Part shown: positions 12,475 to 22,090 of the stretch, one piece after another | Position numbering within the stretch: the first letter of the stretch is position 1 | Layout of the letters: each line of letters opens with the position of its first letter | DNA from: Clostridia bacterium | GTDB taxonomy: Bacteria > Bacillota_A > Clostridia > Christensenellales > Aristaeellaceae | Assembly (NCBI GenBank): GCA_017938645.1 | Contig: JAGBBE010000188.1 | Coordinates: 21,284 to 85,283, forward strand | Length of the DNA: 64,000 bases | Direction of reading: 5' to 3' | The notes under the pieces: generated by a model | The model's input: the letters and a program-made list of their open reading frames with translations, nothing else | Told to the model about the DNA's origin: nothing | Databases searched by the model: none | Translations under genes and position numbers: made by a program

Positions 12475-13242
12475 GCTTTGAAGCATATTTTCTGCGAAAA
12501 TACGCTTATGCATACAGGTTACAAAAGCCTGCTCTTCTGCGTCGTTATGTTGATAGACTTCACCGTCGGAATAGGCGTTCAGAGCCCTTTGGATCAGCGG
12601 ATGAAAGCGCTTAGGAAGGCAGTTGAGTCCCCATTCGCCGCCCGAATGTTTGGAAAGGACTGCACCGTCCTGAAGGTATGCAGCGGCTCTGCAGAGATTC
12701 AGGATGATGTATACCGGTGCCGAACGGATATCTTCTGCAGCGTTTTCAACATCAGCACGGATGCTTGAAAGATAGTCCTCTGCCCTGACCTCTCCAAAGA
12801 ATTCATTTACCGGCGGGCCGCACAGCGTCATTCCTACCGTACGGATGACGGTAAAGTGTGCGGCAAGATCCGGATCTTTACCGTTCATGCTGCGGCAGTA
12901 ATCGTCAGGATCACGTTCAGCCCACGAACGATGGGTCTGAGAGTAGTGCAGTTCAAATGGACAGGGATGGACGAAAGAGCGGCAGTATTGTTCCAGCACA
13001 ATGCTCATTTCGAGGCCTTTGGGCGGCGCAAATGTTTCGAGTTCGAGAAGCAGAGCGATCAGCTTATGTTTTTGTCCAGCAAGCAGAGGTCGTCTGACGG
13101 CTGCGATGAAATCGATATCGCTGCTGTCTGGCTGGAAGCAGCCAAACGCCAAAGAACCATGTACATAAATGCCCGTCAGATTGTCGCCAAGAATGGTTTC
13201 AAACCCCTTCCGGATTCTTTGCAGCAGCGCCTGCGGAGACAT
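12466..13242 (-). CDS. Nucleotidyltransferase with C-terminal DUF4111 (AadA-like)
   Basis: A 258-residue protein. The N-terminal third has the pol-beta nucleotidyltransferase motif HGSLAFGCFQPDSSDIDFIA (GS-x-D-x-D), with the two Asp as metal ligands. The C-terminal part resembles DUF4111, as found in aminoglycoside adenylyltransferases of the AadA/ANT(9) type. It could modify an aminoglycoside or another small molecule; similarity at this level does not prove resistance. It stands alone with a GGAGGTGA ribosome site, divergent from the glycan genes. Nothing suggests recent transfer: codon use looks like the neighbours and no mobile element is adjacent. Confidence 0.75.
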
Positions 13243-13335
13243 CCTGTCACCTCCTCGTTTCCCCTTTCCAGCACATTATACCACCCTTTCTGACAAAAAA
13301 GAACGCCATATTGCTCGAACGAAACCGGTTTCTGC

Positions 13336-13364
13336 TTGACACAAAAGGCGCTGAGTGTTATGCT
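13336..13364 (+). promoter_or_regulatory. Sigma-A promoter of the glycan genes
   Basis: TTGACA (13336-13341), a 17-bp spacer, then TATGCT (13359-13364). It lies within the 5' extension of the open frame that begins at 13311, which shows that the true start of the sugar transferase is further down, at 13440. Confidence 0.85.
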
Positions 13365-13439
13365 GATATTGTATATTGGGCTTCATATGGATGCATGTAT
13401 TATCATCCATCTGCTGCTCTCCATTATGGAGGCGTCCAA

Positions 13440-14894
13440 ATGAACCACAGGCGTTTTTATGCGACCCAGCTGATGAAGCTTGGTTTTCAGTCGCTGATGT
13501 ATATCACCATTTTCGCTGCTTTTTTCACCCTTCTTTCCATCACCAACGAGGCTCTGCTCAACCTTAGCCGTACGGCGGTTGTAACCATGGCCACCTTTGC
13601 CTGTTCCACCCTGCTGCTTACCATCGTATACGGCGGTTTTGACATTGGCGAAAAGAAAAAGCGCTCCGTTTTCGCTGGAGTTTCGCTTTCCACATTCTTC
13701 TCTGACATCATCACCTACGTGATGCTGCAGATCATGAACACCAACCCCAACAACCCCGAGGCAAATGCTACCTTCGTGTTGTTCAGTGAAGATCTTGTGC
13801 TGCTGATGGCGGCCTTTGTGCTGCAGCTTGCGGCGATTTATTTCTACTGCACCATCGCCTACCGCTGCTACTGGCGCATCAATCCGCCGCAGGACTGTTG
13901 TATCATCACCTCTTCGCAGGAGTTGGCCCGTCACGTGGCTGGTAAAATGAGCACCTTCCGCCGTAAGTATCACCTCACCGAGGTCGTGCATTACGAATGC
14001 CCGGACATCAAGCAGACCATCCGCAACCATGAGGTCATCTTTCTGGCCGGCATCCCGGACACAGAGGAAGCGCAGCTTGAGTCCTACTGCTACAAGCACA
14101 ACAAGACCATCTACCTGCTGGCCGAATTGGAGGACGTGATCATCTCCACTGCGCAGCAGAACATTCTGGATGACAGCCCCTTCCTCTATATTCATCGCAT
14201 GGAACCAACGCTGTTCCAGCGCGTGGCCAAGCGTACGTTTGACATTGTCATCAGCCTGATCGGCATCATTTGCTCCAGCCCTGTTATGCTGGTTACAGCG
14301 CTGATTCTGAAGCTTCAGGGCAATGGATCAATCTTCTTCCGCCAGAAGCGTGCCACGCTGAACGGCTCCGTATTTGAGATCATCAAGTTCCGCACGATGT
14401 ACGAGGACAGCGGCAATTTCTCCGCACGAGAGGACGACAACCGCGTAACACCTGTCGGACGCTTCCTGCGCAAGTATCGTATCGACGAGCTTCCTCAGCT
14501 GTTCAACGTGCTTCGCGGCGAAATGAGCCTTGTGGGTCCGCGTCCTGAGATGCTGGAAAATGTGGATCGCTACACGCGCGAGGTGCCTGAGTTCCGCTAT
14601 CGTCAGCAGATGAAGGCCGGTCTGACGGGTCTTGCGCAGATCGAGGGCAAGTACAACACCACGCCCAAGGACAAGGCCATTCTCGACCTGCTCTACATCG
14701 AAAACTTCTCTCTGGCATATGATTTCAAGCTGATGCTGCGCACCCTCACCATCTTCTTCCGCCGCGACAGCACAGAAGGCTTTGGCGAGAAACAGATCAG
14801 CTGTCCTCCGATGCGCGTCACCGCACGCGAGGAAGCTGCTCCGTCCCGCAAATCTCGTATGAATCGGGAAGAACAGCTGGATGCAGCTCTGTAA
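13440..14894 (+). CDS. Polyprenyl-phosphate sugar-1-phosphate transferase (WbaP/WcaJ type)
   Basis: A 484-residue polyprenyl phosphosugar transferase. The N-terminal region has four membrane helices, then a CoA-binding-like soluble domain (about residues 140-240), a membrane re-entrant helix, and the C-terminal catalytic domain. The latter shows the usual motifs FFRQKRATLNG, IIKFRTMYEDS, the catalytic RKYRIDELPQL region, and LVGPRPE. It starts surface glycan assembly by moving a sugar phosphate onto undecaprenyl phosphate. ATG at 13440 follows GGAGG by 7 nt and the promoter by about 70 nt. A sugar nucleotidyltransferase and galE follow, consistent with exopolysaccharide or teichoic-type glycan production. 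Confidence 0.9.
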   Translation: MNHRRFYATQLMKLGFQSLMYITIFAAFFTLLSITNEALLNLSRTAVVTMATFACSTLLLTIVYGGFDIGEKKKRSVFAGVSLSTFFSDIITYVMLQIMNTNPNNPEANATFVLFSEDLVLLMAAFVLQLAAIYFYCTIAYRCYWRINPPQDCCIITSSQELARHVAGKMSTFRRKYHLTEVVHYECPDIKQTIRNHEVIFLAGIPDTEEAQLESYCYKHNKTIYLLAELEDVIISTAQQNILDDSPFLYIHRMEPTLFQRVAKRTFDIVISLIGIICSSPVMLVTALILKLQGNGSIFFRQKRATLNGSVFEIIKFRTMYEDSGNFSAREDDNRVTPVGRFLRKYRIDELPQLFNVLRGEMSLVGPRPEMLENVDRYTREVPEFRYRQQMKAGLTGLAQIEGKYNTTPKDKAILDLLYIENFSLAYDFKLMLRTLTIFFRRDSTEGFGEKQISCPPMRVTAREEAAPSRKSRMNREEQLDAAL

Positions 14895-14958
14895 CACTAT
14901 GGTAAACCCTTCACATGGGTAATGATAAACTTCATAGAATGGAAAGGGACGAGGACGA

Positions 14959-15864
14959 ATGGATAAGACCTTATTGATCATGGCGGCTGGTATGGGTTCC
15001 CGTTACGGCGGAAACAAGCAGATCGACGGCATGGGCCCCAACAACGAAATTCTCATGATGTACTCCATCTATGACGCCATCAACGCTGGCTTCACCAAGG
15101 TTGTGTTCATCATCAAGCGCGGCTTCGAGGAGCAGTTCCGCACGCTCGTAGGCGACGTTGTGAAAGACAAGATCAAGGTTGAATACGCTTTCCAGGAGCT
15201 TTCTGATCTTCCCGAAGGCTGCTCTGTACCTGCCGAGCGCGTAAAGCCTCTGGGTACCGTTCATGCCATCCTGAGCGCCAAGGATCTCGTTCACGAGCCC
15301 TTTGCCGTGCTGAATGCCGACGATTACTACGGCAAGTCCGCCTTCAAGACCATGGCTGATCATCTTGAGAAACTGGGCGAAAAGGGCCACGGCTGCATGG
15401 TCGGCTACTATCTGAAGAACACCGTCAGTGAAAACGGCCACGTGACCCGCGGCATCTGCAACGTAAACGAGAACAATCAGCTCGAATCCGTTGTGGAGAC
15501 TTACAAGATTCAGCCCTTTGCCGACGGTACCATCCGCGATACCGAGAATGATCCCAACGGCATCATTCTTGATCCCGAGTGTCTGGTCAGCATGAACTTC
15601 TTCGGTTTCACTCCCTGGCTGTTTGAACAGGCTCAGGAACGCTTTGTGAAGTTCCTCAAGTCCCTCTCTCCCACCGAGCTCAAGGCTGAATACGTCTTGC
15701 CCGTGCTGGTCGATCAGCTGATGAAGGATGGCGAATTGAAGGTTGACATGCTCTCCACTGACGCTGTATGGTTTGGCGTGACCTATCAGGAGGATAAGCC
15801 CTACGTTCAGGCTCAGCTCAAGAAGATGCACGAAACCGGCATCTATCCTGAAAAGCTGTTCTGA
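14959..15864 (+). CDS. Sugar nucleotidyltransferase family protein
   Basis: A 301-residue NTP-transferase-fold protein. The N-terminal nucleotide-binding motif is LIMAAGMGSRYGGNKQIDG (GxGxR...K); NADDYYG contains the metal-binding Asp pair. It resembles nucleotidyltransferases annotated as UTP/glucose-1-phosphate-like enzymes in Clostridia, but lacks clear marks of GalU or RmlA, so the sugar and nucleotide are uncertain. Its place between a phosphosugar transferase and galE suggests it makes the UDP-sugar for the glycan. The ribosome site is weak (GAGGA, 8 nt before the start). Confidence 0.8.
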   Translation: MDKTLLIMAAGMGSRYGGNKQIDGMGPNNEILMMYSIYDAINAGFTKVVFIIKRGFEEQFRTLVGDVVKDKIKVEYAFQELSDLPEGCSVPAERVKPLGTVHAILSAKDLVHEPFAVLNADDYYGKSAFKTMADHLEKLGEKGHGCMVGYYLKNTVSENGHVTRGICNVNENNQLESVVETYKIQPFADGTIRDTENDPNGIILDPECLVSMNFFGFTPWLFEQAQERFVKFLKSLSPTELKAEYVLPVLVDQLMKDGELKVDMLSTDAVWFGVTYQEDKPYVQAQLKKMHETGIYPEKLF

Positions 15865-15891
15865 TCCCCTGTTATGTAAAGGAGAAGCATT

Positions 15892-16905
15892 ATGAAGATC
15901 CTGCTCACCGGCGGTGCCGGTTTCATTGGCTCCCACACGTATGTTGAGCTGCTCAAAGCTGGTCACGAAGCTGTGATCGCCGATAACTTCTACAATGCCA
16001 GCGAGCGCGTTCTGGAGCGGCTGGCCACTATTACCGGTGCGCCTGTATGCTGCTACAATGTGGACGTATGCAATGCCGAAGCGCTGGATAAGGTTTTCTG
16101 CGAGCACAAATTTGACGCTGTAATCCACTTTGCCGGTTACAAGGCTGTGGGCGAAAGCGTTGCCAAGCCGCTGGAGTATTACCGCAACAACATTGATTCC
16201 ACGCTCAGCCTGTGCGAAGTAATGCGCAAGCACGGCGTAAAGCGCATTGTGTTCAGTTCTTCCGCTACCGTTTATGGCGTGACCGATGTGATGCCTCTGG
16301 TTGAAACCATGCCTACCGGCTGCACCAATCCTTACGGCTGGACGAAGTACATGATCGAGCAGATCCTGCAGGATACCGCTCATGCCAATCCTGACTGGGC
16401 TGTCGCACTTCTGCGTTACTTCAACCCTATCGGCGCGCATGAAAGCGGCCTGATCGGTGAAGATCCCGTTGGCATTCCCAACAATCTGATGCCTTTCATC
16501 ACTCAGGTTGCCAGCGGCAAGCTTGCCAAGCTGCGCGTCTTTGGCAACGACTATCCCACCGAGGATGGCACCGGCGTACGTGACTACATCCATGTCGTTG
16601 ACCTTGCCCGCGGCCATGTTGCTGCCTGTGAGTACCTGATGAAGAACGACGGCTGCGAAGTCTTCAACCTTGGCACCGGCAATGGCACCAGCGTTCTTGG
16701 TCTGGTGAAGGCCTTTGAAAATGTCAATAACATTGACATTCCCTACGAAATCGTTGACCGCCGCCCCGGCGACATCGCGACCTGCTATGCGAACGCCGAA
16801 AAGGCCAAGGAAAAGCTCGGCTGGGTTGCTGAAAAGAATGTTGACGACATGTGCCGCGATGCATGGCGCTGGCAGAGCAACAATCCCAACGGCTATCGTG
16901 ATTGA
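15892..16905 (+). CDS. galE: UDP-glucose 4-epimerase
   Basis: A 337-residue extended short-chain dehydrogenase, the usual GalE length. The NAD-binding motif is GGAGFIGSHT at residues 6-15. The catalytic set is SSSATVYG (Ser/Thr) and YGWTKYMIEQ (Tyr-x3-Lys). LRYFNPIGAH is the standard substrate loop. It interconverts UDP-glucose and UDP-galactose. The ribosome site AAAGGAG lies 8 nt upstream, and a strong terminator follows the stop codon. Confidence 0.95.
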   Translation: MKILLTGGAGFIGSHTYVELLKAGHEAVIADNFYNASERVLERLATITGAPVCCYNVDVCNAEALDKVFCEHKFDAVIHFAGYKAVGESVAKPLEYYRNNIDSTLSLCEVMRKHGVKRIVFSSSATVYGVTDVMPLVETMPTGCTNPYGWTKYMIEQILQDTAHANPDWAVALLRYFNPIGAHESGLIGEDPVGIPNNLMPFITQVASGKLAKLRVFGNDYPTEDGTGVRDYIHVVDLARGHVAACEYLMKNDGCEVFNLGTGNGTSVLGLVKAFENVNNIDIPYEIVDRRPGDIATCYANAEKAKEKLGWVAEKNVDDMCRDAWRWQSNNPNGYRD

Positions 16906-16916
16906 TCTATTGAAAG

Positions 16917-16946
16917 AGAGGCGCTTGTGAAGCGCTTCTTTTTTTT
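16917..16946 (+). terminator. Terminator after galE
   Basis: The arms GCGCTT and AAGCGC, extended outward to about 10 bp, flank the 3-nt loop GTG and are followed by eight T. Confidence 0.88.
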
Positions 16947-16950
16947 GAAC

Positions 16951-16990
16951 TGTAAAAGCCCCATGCTTTCTTTCAAAAGCATGGGGCTTT
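16951..16990 (-). terminator. Terminator after ftsZ, end of the dcw cluster
   Basis: A perfect 15-bp stem (AAAGCCCCATGCTTT, 16955-16969, with 16976-16990) and a 6-nt loop; four T follow on the minus strand. It converges on the galE terminator. Confidence 0.88.
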
Positions 16991-17001
16991 GCTTCATATT
17001 C

Positions 17002-18462
17002 TTACTTGCGGGTGGGCCTTCTGAGGAAAGCAGGCACGCCGAGGTTATTGCGCTCGGTAGCGGGCTTGGGAGCGGGCTCAGCCATGGTGGGCTGCTGCAC
17101 GGGTTCTGCGGGCTGCTGTACAGGCGCGCTCTGAGGAGCCTGATACTGCTGGCCATACTCCATCTGCTGCATCTGAGGAGCCTGGTACTGCTGGCCATAC
17201 TCCATCTGACCAAACTGAGGAGCCTGATACTGCTGGCCATAGCTGGTCGGATAAGCCTGTCCGCCCTGCATCATCTGAGGCATGGCAGGAGCAGTGGGAA
17301 CGGCAGAACCGCCCATATAGCTGCCAAAGCTGTTTTCTTCTTCAGCGGGCATATTGAAGCTCATGTCATCGTAGGAAGGAGTCGGATACTCCTGCTGAAC
17401 CATGGGGCCGCTGCCGTAAGCAGCGCCGCGGGCGTCGCCGCCAAAGGAGCGGGTCCAGTCGCGGTCAGCACCGGCGCGCTTCTTTTCTTCCTTCTTGGGG
17501 AAAGGAGTCTTTTCGAAGCCAGTGGCGATCACGGTGATGCGAACCTCATCGTTGAGCTTCTCGTCAATGCCGGCACCGAAGATGATGTTGGCTTCGCTGT
17601 CAGCGGCCTGCATCACAAGGTTGGCAGCTTCGTTGATATCGATGATGCTCATGTCCTCGCCGCCGGTGATGTTGATCAGTACAGCGCGGGCGCCGTCGAT
17701 GTTGGTCTCCAGCAGCGGGCTGGAAATGGCATTCTTGGCAGCTTCGACCATGCGGTTTTCGCCCTTGCCAATGCCGATGCCCATGTGAGCCATTCCGCCG
17801 GACTCCATAACGGTCTTTACGTCGGCAAAGTCGAGGTTGATCAGCGCAGGCACAGCGATGAGGTCGCTGATGCCCTGAATGCCCTGACGGAGCACGTCGT
17901 CCGCAATGCGGAAGGCTTCCAGCATGGAAGTGCCCTTGGTGACAACCTGCAGCAGGCGGTCATTGGGAATCACAACCAGCGTATCCACGCGCTGTTTGAG
18001 GTCGATAACGCCCATTTCAGCGTTCTTCATGCGCTGCTTGCCCTCAAAAGCGAAGGGCTTGGTCACCACAGCGATGGTCAGGCAGTTGAGGTCGCGGGCG
18101 ATCTCAGCCACGATGGGAGCCGCGCCGGTACCGGTGCCGCCGCCCATACCGGCGGTAACAAACACCAGATCCGCGCCCTTAATGGCAGCGGCGATTTCCT
18201 CACGGCTCTCTTCGGCAGCACGGCGCCCCACATCGGGCACAGCGCCGGCGCCCAAGCCCTTGGTGAGCTTTTCGCCGATCTGGATGGTGGTGGTGGCCTT
18301 GCTCATGGCAAGCGCCTGACGGTCGGTATTGATTGCGATAAAATCGACGCCCTTGAGGCCGGCGTCTACCATGCGGTTGATGGCGTTATTGCCTGCACCG
18401 CCGCAGCCGATTACTTTAATGCTGGCAAAGCTCTGCTGATCCTCGATCTGAAATTCAAGCAC
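17002..18462 (-). CDS. ftsZ: Cell division protein FtsZ with long repeat-bearing linker
   Basis: A 486-residue tubulin homologue, longer than the usual 350-400. The GTP-binding tubulin signature GGGTGTG is at residues 107-113, and NTDRQAL and the T7 loop region are present. The globular core ends near residue 320. It is followed by an unusually long disordered linker rich in Gln, Tyr, Pro and Met. The linker contains three copies of a 14-residue unit around [11 protein letters not shown]. The C-terminal peptide [13 protein letters not shown], which binds FtsA and other anchors, is intact. The start is GTG at 18462 behind AGGGGGA. It is the last gene of the cluster, directly behind ftsA. Confidence 0.97.
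   Translation of the reverse strand: MLEFQIEDQQSFASIKVIGCGGAGNNAINRMVDAGLKGVDFIAINTDRQALAMSKATTTIQIGEKLTKGLGAGAVPDVGRRAAEESREEIAAAIKGADLVFVTAGMGGGTGTGAAPIVAEIARDLNCLTIAVVTKPFAFEGKQRMKNAEMGVIDLKQRVDTLVVIPNDRLLQVVTKGTSMLEAFRIADDVLRQGIQGISDLIAVPALINLDFADVKTVMESGGMAHMGIGIGKGENRMVEAAKNAISSPLLETNIDGARAVLINITGGEDMSIIDINEAANLVMQAADSEANIIFGAGIDEKLNDEVRITVIATGFEKTPFPKKEEKKRAGADRDWTRSFGGDARGAAYGSGPMVQQEYPTPSYDDMSFNMPAEEENSFGSYMGGSAVPTAPAMPQMMQGGQAYPTSYGQQYQAPQFGQMEYGQQYQAPQMQQMEYGQQYQAPQSAPVQQPAEPVQQPTMAEPAPKPATERNNLGVPAFLRRPTRK
17132..17257 (-). repeat. Three 42-bp tandem repeats in the ftsZ linker
   Basis: Units begin at 17132, 17174 and 17216 and share CTGAGGAGCCTG(A/G)TACTGCT at their start. Each encodes 14 residues of the form [11 protein letters not shown] plus three variable residues. 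The reading frame is kept, so copy number could vary without breaking ftsZ. Confidence 0.85.
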
Positions 18463-18507
18463 AGTGCATCCCCCTACTCATTCAAAAACTTCGGTTGTAG
18501 TATGCTG

Positions 18508-19698
18508 TCAGCCGCCCAGAAGGCTTCTGAAAAACTCCTTGATGCCGCCGCCTACACCGCTGGCGGGCGCATTGCGGGATTCGATGGTATCGATGATCAG
18601 ATCCATCAGACCCATGGCGCTGGCATAGATGGGGCTGGAAAGTTTGATGGTGCGCTTCACGGTGTCGCGCACAGGACGCTCCAGCTTGGCGGACAGATAA
18701 TCCCTGCCGCCGCGGTTGAGGCTGAGTCCGCCGCCAGTGAGGTAGATGGTGGACCAGCTGCCCAGCTTGATGCCGCTTTCGTCAAGGCATTCCTTGATCA
18801 TATCGGCGATCTCATCTACACGGGGCTCAAGCACTGCGGCCACCTGATCCTGGGTGAAGGTTTCGCTCTTCACGCCATCGTCAGACACCGTATAGGATTG
18901 CGAGATCGTAGAAATTCCATACACATACTCGCGCTTGATCTTCTCGGCCAGCTCCATATCGATGCCGAGGCCTTCAGCTACGTCGGCAGTGATATGGCCG
19001 CCGCCCACGGGCAGCGTCTTCTGGAAAATGATCGCGTCGCCTTCCACCGCCATGACGTCGGTGCAGGTGTAGCCGATATCGATGAGAATGGCCGTGCGGT
19101 CGCGGTCTTCCTCCAGCAGATAAAGCATCGCTTCACCGGTGGAAGAAGAGAAGAAGCCGCTCACGGTGATGTTCATGTCGCGCAGGCGAGCCATGACGTC
19201 ATCGAGGAAGAAGGTATCGGCCACCACAAAGCTGACCAGTGCCTTGAGCTCGGTGCCCTTCATGCCCACGGGCTCCAGCGTCTTCTTACCGCCGTCGACC
19301 ATGAACCATGCAGGACTGCGGTGCACAACCACGCCGCGCACGGGAGAAAGCTGCTTGTCCGCCTCAGCAAAGATCTTTTCGACATGCTTGGGGCTGACAT
19401 GCGGATCCGCACCCTGAATGGTCACGCTGGCTTCCACGGCATACACGCGGGTAAACTCGCCGGGTACGCCGACGTTGATCTCACGGATCTTGCGGCGGGA
19501 CTGGGTTTCCGCCTCGGTAATGGACTTCTGGATCGCTTCGTTGAGCGCCATGGGGTTGTTCCATTCCCCATCCAGGAAGCCGTCATAAGGCGCAATACCG
19601 GCGCCGACGATATCATTGCGCTGAGAACCGGTGGTTTCGGCCACGAGCGTAACGATTTTGCATGTGCCAAAATCGATGGCAGCAATCGTAGATTTCAT
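18508..19698 (-). CDS. ftsA: Cell division protein FtsA
   Basis: A 396-residue actin-fold protein. The phosphate-1 motif is AAIDFGTCKIVTLVAE at the N-terminus, phosphate-2 is AILIDIGYTCTDVMAV, and the adenosine motif is IYLTGGGLSL. The insertion that forms the 1C domain (about residues 80-165) is present. The C-terminus GGGIKEFFRSLLGG is an amphipathic helix that tethers FtsA, and through it FtsZ, to the membrane. It is transcribed with ftsZ from a promoter just upstream; 45 bp separate the two genes. Confidence 0.92.
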   Translation of the reverse strand: MKSTIAAIDFGTCKIVTLVAETTGSQRNDIVGAGIAPYDGFLDGEWNNPMALNEAIQKSITEAETQSRRKIREINVGVPGEFTRVYAVEASVTIQGADPHVSPKHVEKIFAEADKQLSPVRGVVVHRSPAWFMVDGGKKTLEPVGMKGTELKALVSFVVADTFFLDDVMARLRDMNITVSGFFSSSTGEAMLYLLEEDRDRTAILIDIGYTCTDVMAVEGDAIIFQKTLPVGGGHITADVAEGLGIDMELAEKIKREYVYGISTISQSYTVSDDGVKSETFTQDQVAAVLEPRVDEIADMIKECLDESGIKLGSWSTIYLTGGGLSLNRGGRDYLSAKLERPVRDTVKRTIKLSSPIYASAMGLMDLIIDTIESRNAPASGVGGGIKEFFRSLLGG

Positions 19699-19793
19699 GA
19701 ATGCATTCCCCTGTTCTGAGGTATCATCAAGCCGTTTTTTTCAAGCAACGGCGGGAAAGGGCGCCTGTACAAGCACCCAAAGTACCACTATTT

Positions 19794-19822
19794 ATTGTAA
19801 CCGTTTTGGCAGAAATACGCAA
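19794..19822 (-). promoter_or_regulatory. Promoter for ftsA-ftsZ
   Basis: TTGCGT (19822-19817) and TACAAT (19799-19794) with a 17-bp spacer, in the 186-bp gap between divIB and ftsA. This would let ftsAZ be expressed apart from the rest of the cluster. The same leader has a small dyad (GCCGTT...AACGGC) closer to ftsA. Confidence 0.65.
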
Positions 19823-19884
19823 GCATATTATTGCATTTTTTTAACGTTTTTGAAAACACTTTTGTAAATTTTACCGCTGAAGGA

Positions 19885-20745
19885 TTACTCCGGCAGGTAT
19901 TTGGCCTCGGCGGGTTTGGTCACGTCCAGTGTGCCTCCCTCCTTGCCCAGCTGGCGAAGATAGGCCATCGCCGTACGCACTGCGCCGATTTTGGCACGCA
20001 TGCTGCTGGCGTTTCCAGCGCGCACCGTTACCCCCTCTATGGTAACCAGATAGAGATTTTCAGGATCGGCAAGGTTGATTTCCGAAAACTCATCGCTGCA
20101 AAGCTGCTGCGCAAGCTCGTACATGATGGTCTGATAGGCTTCCAGCTGCCTGACATTGCGCACAGCAATGGTTTGCCCCACCGTAACCGCATTTGCGCTG
20201 AAACCAGTCACCACCGGGATTCCCATGGGCGGAACGGCGGTATTATATTCCTCCATCACCAGTCCCTGTGAATCCAACGTATAAAGCATACCCAAATATT
20301 GCATAGATGCAGAAATTTTTCGTTCCTCAACGTAGAGATAAATCGTACCCGGATATTCCTTCTGCATTCCCTTGAAGATGATGGTATGATCTCTGGCAAA
20401 AGCCTCGGCCACTTCCTCTTCCTCAATGCCCAGCATATTGCGTCCGCGCACAAGGCCAGAGGAAATCACGATCTGCTGCGGGGATTTCTGCTCATTGCCG
20501 ATTACATATACCGTTTCGAGCCTGAAAAGCGTTTCCATTGCCACAATGACAGCCACCGTCAGCAAGCACAGGAAAACCAGAAAACGGAAAAATCCGCTGA
20601 TCCTACGCCGTTTATGCGCCTGCTGGGCACGCCTGACCGCAGCCGTCTCATTTTCAGACGGCTGATAGTCGTATTTGTATTCTCCATAAGCCTCGAACGA
20701 CTCCTGTTCAAGGGTCTGTTCGCGTTGGCGATCCCGTCTGCTCAT
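19885..20745 (-). CDS. divIB: Cell division protein DivIB/FtsQ
   Basis: A 286-residue single-pass membrane protein: a charged cytoplasmic tail (about 1-50), one membrane helix (about 53-72), then a POTRA domain beginning LFRLETVYVIGNEQKSPQQI, and the beta domain. The C-terminus TLDVTKPAEAKYLPE is typical of FtsQ/DivIB. It takes part in the FtsL-DivIC-DivIB complex that controls septal peptidoglycan synthesis by FtsW and the class B PBP. It follows murA by 18 bp with a GGAGGAGA ribosome site. Confidence 0.85.
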   Translation of the reverse strand: MSRRDRQREQTLEQESFEAYGEYKYDYQPSENETAAVRRAQQAHKRRRISGFFRFLVFLCLLTVAVIVAMETLFRLETVYVIGNEQKSPQQIVISSGLVRGRNMLGIEEEEVAEAFARDHTIIFKGMQKEYPGTIYLYVEERKISASMQYLGMLYTLDSQGLVMEEYNTAVPPMGIPVVTGFSANAVTVGQTIAVRNVRQLEAYQTIMYELAQQLCSDEFSEINLADPENLYLVTIEGVTVRAGNASSMRAKIGAVRTAMAYLRQLGKEGGTLDVTKPAEAKYLPE

Positions 20746-20763
20746 GTGATTCTCCTCCAGGTA

Positions 20764-22026
20764 TCATCCATCTGCGCTGATCCGGCGCACATCCGCACCC
20801 AAAGCGCACAGCATATTTTCAAGGCGTTCGTAGCCTCTGTCAATCAGTTCAGCGTGCTCAATCAGCGTTTCACCCTCGGCCCTGAGCCCTGCAATGGCCA
20901 GCGCCGCGCCGCCGCGCAGATCACGTGCCGCAACACGCGCGCCAAAAAGCCTTTCTGCGCCTTTGACAATGGCCGTACGTCCATTGACTATCACATCTGC
21001 TCCCATGCGGTTGAGGTCTCCTGCGTGGGTAAAACGATTCTCAAATACATTCTCCACAACCACCGAGGTTCCCTTTGCCATGGATGCAAGCGCCAGCATC
21101 TGCACCTGCATATCCGTAGGAAAGCCGGGATGCGGCTGTGTCTGCAGAAGATGGAAGGCATTCAGCCTCTCAGGCGCCTGAAGCGAAACGGCGTCCGCCT
21201 CCCCCGAAAGCACACAGCCCATCTCTCTGAGTTTCGAGAAAACAGCATACATTTCCTGCACAGGAACATTGGTAAGACGAATTCTGCCCTGTGCAGCGGC
21301 TCCAGCGGCCAGAAGCGTTCCTGCAACAATGCGGTCCGCCATCGGCTGATAGTCAACCCCATGAAGCTGCCTGACGCCTTCAATAACGACAGTATGCGTT
21401 CCCGCGCCCGAGATTTTCGCCCCCATCCGATTGAGAAAGCACTGCAAATCCGTAATTTCTGGTTCGCGGGCGGCATTATGTATGACTGTGCGCCCATCGA
21501 GCAGCACCGCCGCCATCATCACGTTCTCCGTTGCACCCACGCTGGGATAATCAAAATGCACCGTTCCGGCGCGCATGGCGCTTCCGTCACAATGGATCAT
21601 GCCGCCTTCTTCCGTCACTTTCACATGAAGCTGCCTCAGGCCGCTCAGATGCAGATCAATCGGCCTCAATCCAATTTCGCAGCCGCCCGGAAACGTGACC
21701 GTTGCTTTTCGAAAACGTGAAATAATGGGCCCAAGCATAAAGATAGACGACCGGATTTTCTTGGACAGGGCATCCGGCATTTCCCACCGGCACAAACCCT
21801 GCGGATCAACCGTCATCTGTCCGCCGGCTTGATTGACGCTGCAGCCCAGCGTCCCGAGAATATCGCCCATATAGCCGATATCGCTCAGATCAGGACATTC
21901 CGTCAAAACCGTTTTTTCGTCCGTCAGAATGGACGCCGCCAAAATCGGCAGCACTGCATTTTTGGCGCTATGTACTCTCCATTCGCCCTCCAGCCGTTTT
22001 CCGCCGCGGATTCGCAAGGCGTTCAT
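20764..22026 (-). CDS. murA: UDP-N-acetylglucosamine 1-carboxyvinyltransferase
   Basis: A 420-residue EPSP-synthase-fold enzyme of standard MurA length. Lys22 in SAKNAVLP and the active-site cysteine, Cys116 in GGCEIGLRPIDLH, are present, so fosfomycin sensitivity is expected at this site. It adds enolpyruvate from PEP to UDP-GlcNAc, the first committed step of peptidoglycan synthesis. ATG at 22026 is chosen over the upstream in-frame start (22116) because GGAGG lies directly before it and the family N-terminus is matched. Confidence 0.94.
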   Translation of the reverse strand: MNALRIRGGKRLEGEWRVHSAKNAVLPILAASILTDEKTVLTECPDLSDIGYMGDILGTLGCSVNQAGGQMTVDPQGLCRWEMPDALSKKIRSSIFMLGPIISRFRKATVTFPGGCEIGLRPIDLHLSGLRQLHVKVTEEGGMIHCDGSAMRAGTVHFDYPSVGATENVMMAAVLLDGRTVIHNAAREPEITDLQCFLNRMGAKISGAGTHTVVIEGVRQLHGVDYQPMADRIVAGTLLAAGAAAQGRIRLTNVPVQEMYAVFSKLREMGCVLSGEADAVSLQAPERLNAFHLLQTQPHPGFPTDMQVQMLALASMAKGTSVVVENVFENRFTHAGDLNRMGADVIVNGRTAIVKGAERLFGARVAARDLRGGAALAIAGLRAEGETLIEHAELIDRGYERLENMLCALGADVRRISADG

Positions 22027-22090
22027 TTTTCCACCTCCGTCAAGCTTTCCATGGAGCATCCTATGTTCCGCCTGACCAAGTGTGAAAAAA

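Noticed and set aside
13311..13439. N-terminal extension of the sugar transferase from TTG 13311
   Set aside because: A near-consensus promoter lies inside it and GGAGG precedes the ATG at 13440.
16927..19719. A 930-residue open frame on the plus strand opposite ftsZ and ftsA
   Set aside because: It lies antisense to two certain genes, has low-complexity composition dictated by their codon bias, and has no ribosome site or family motif.
20299..21720. A 473-residue plus-strand frame across divIB and murA
   Set aside because: No motif or ribosome site; antisense to certain genes.
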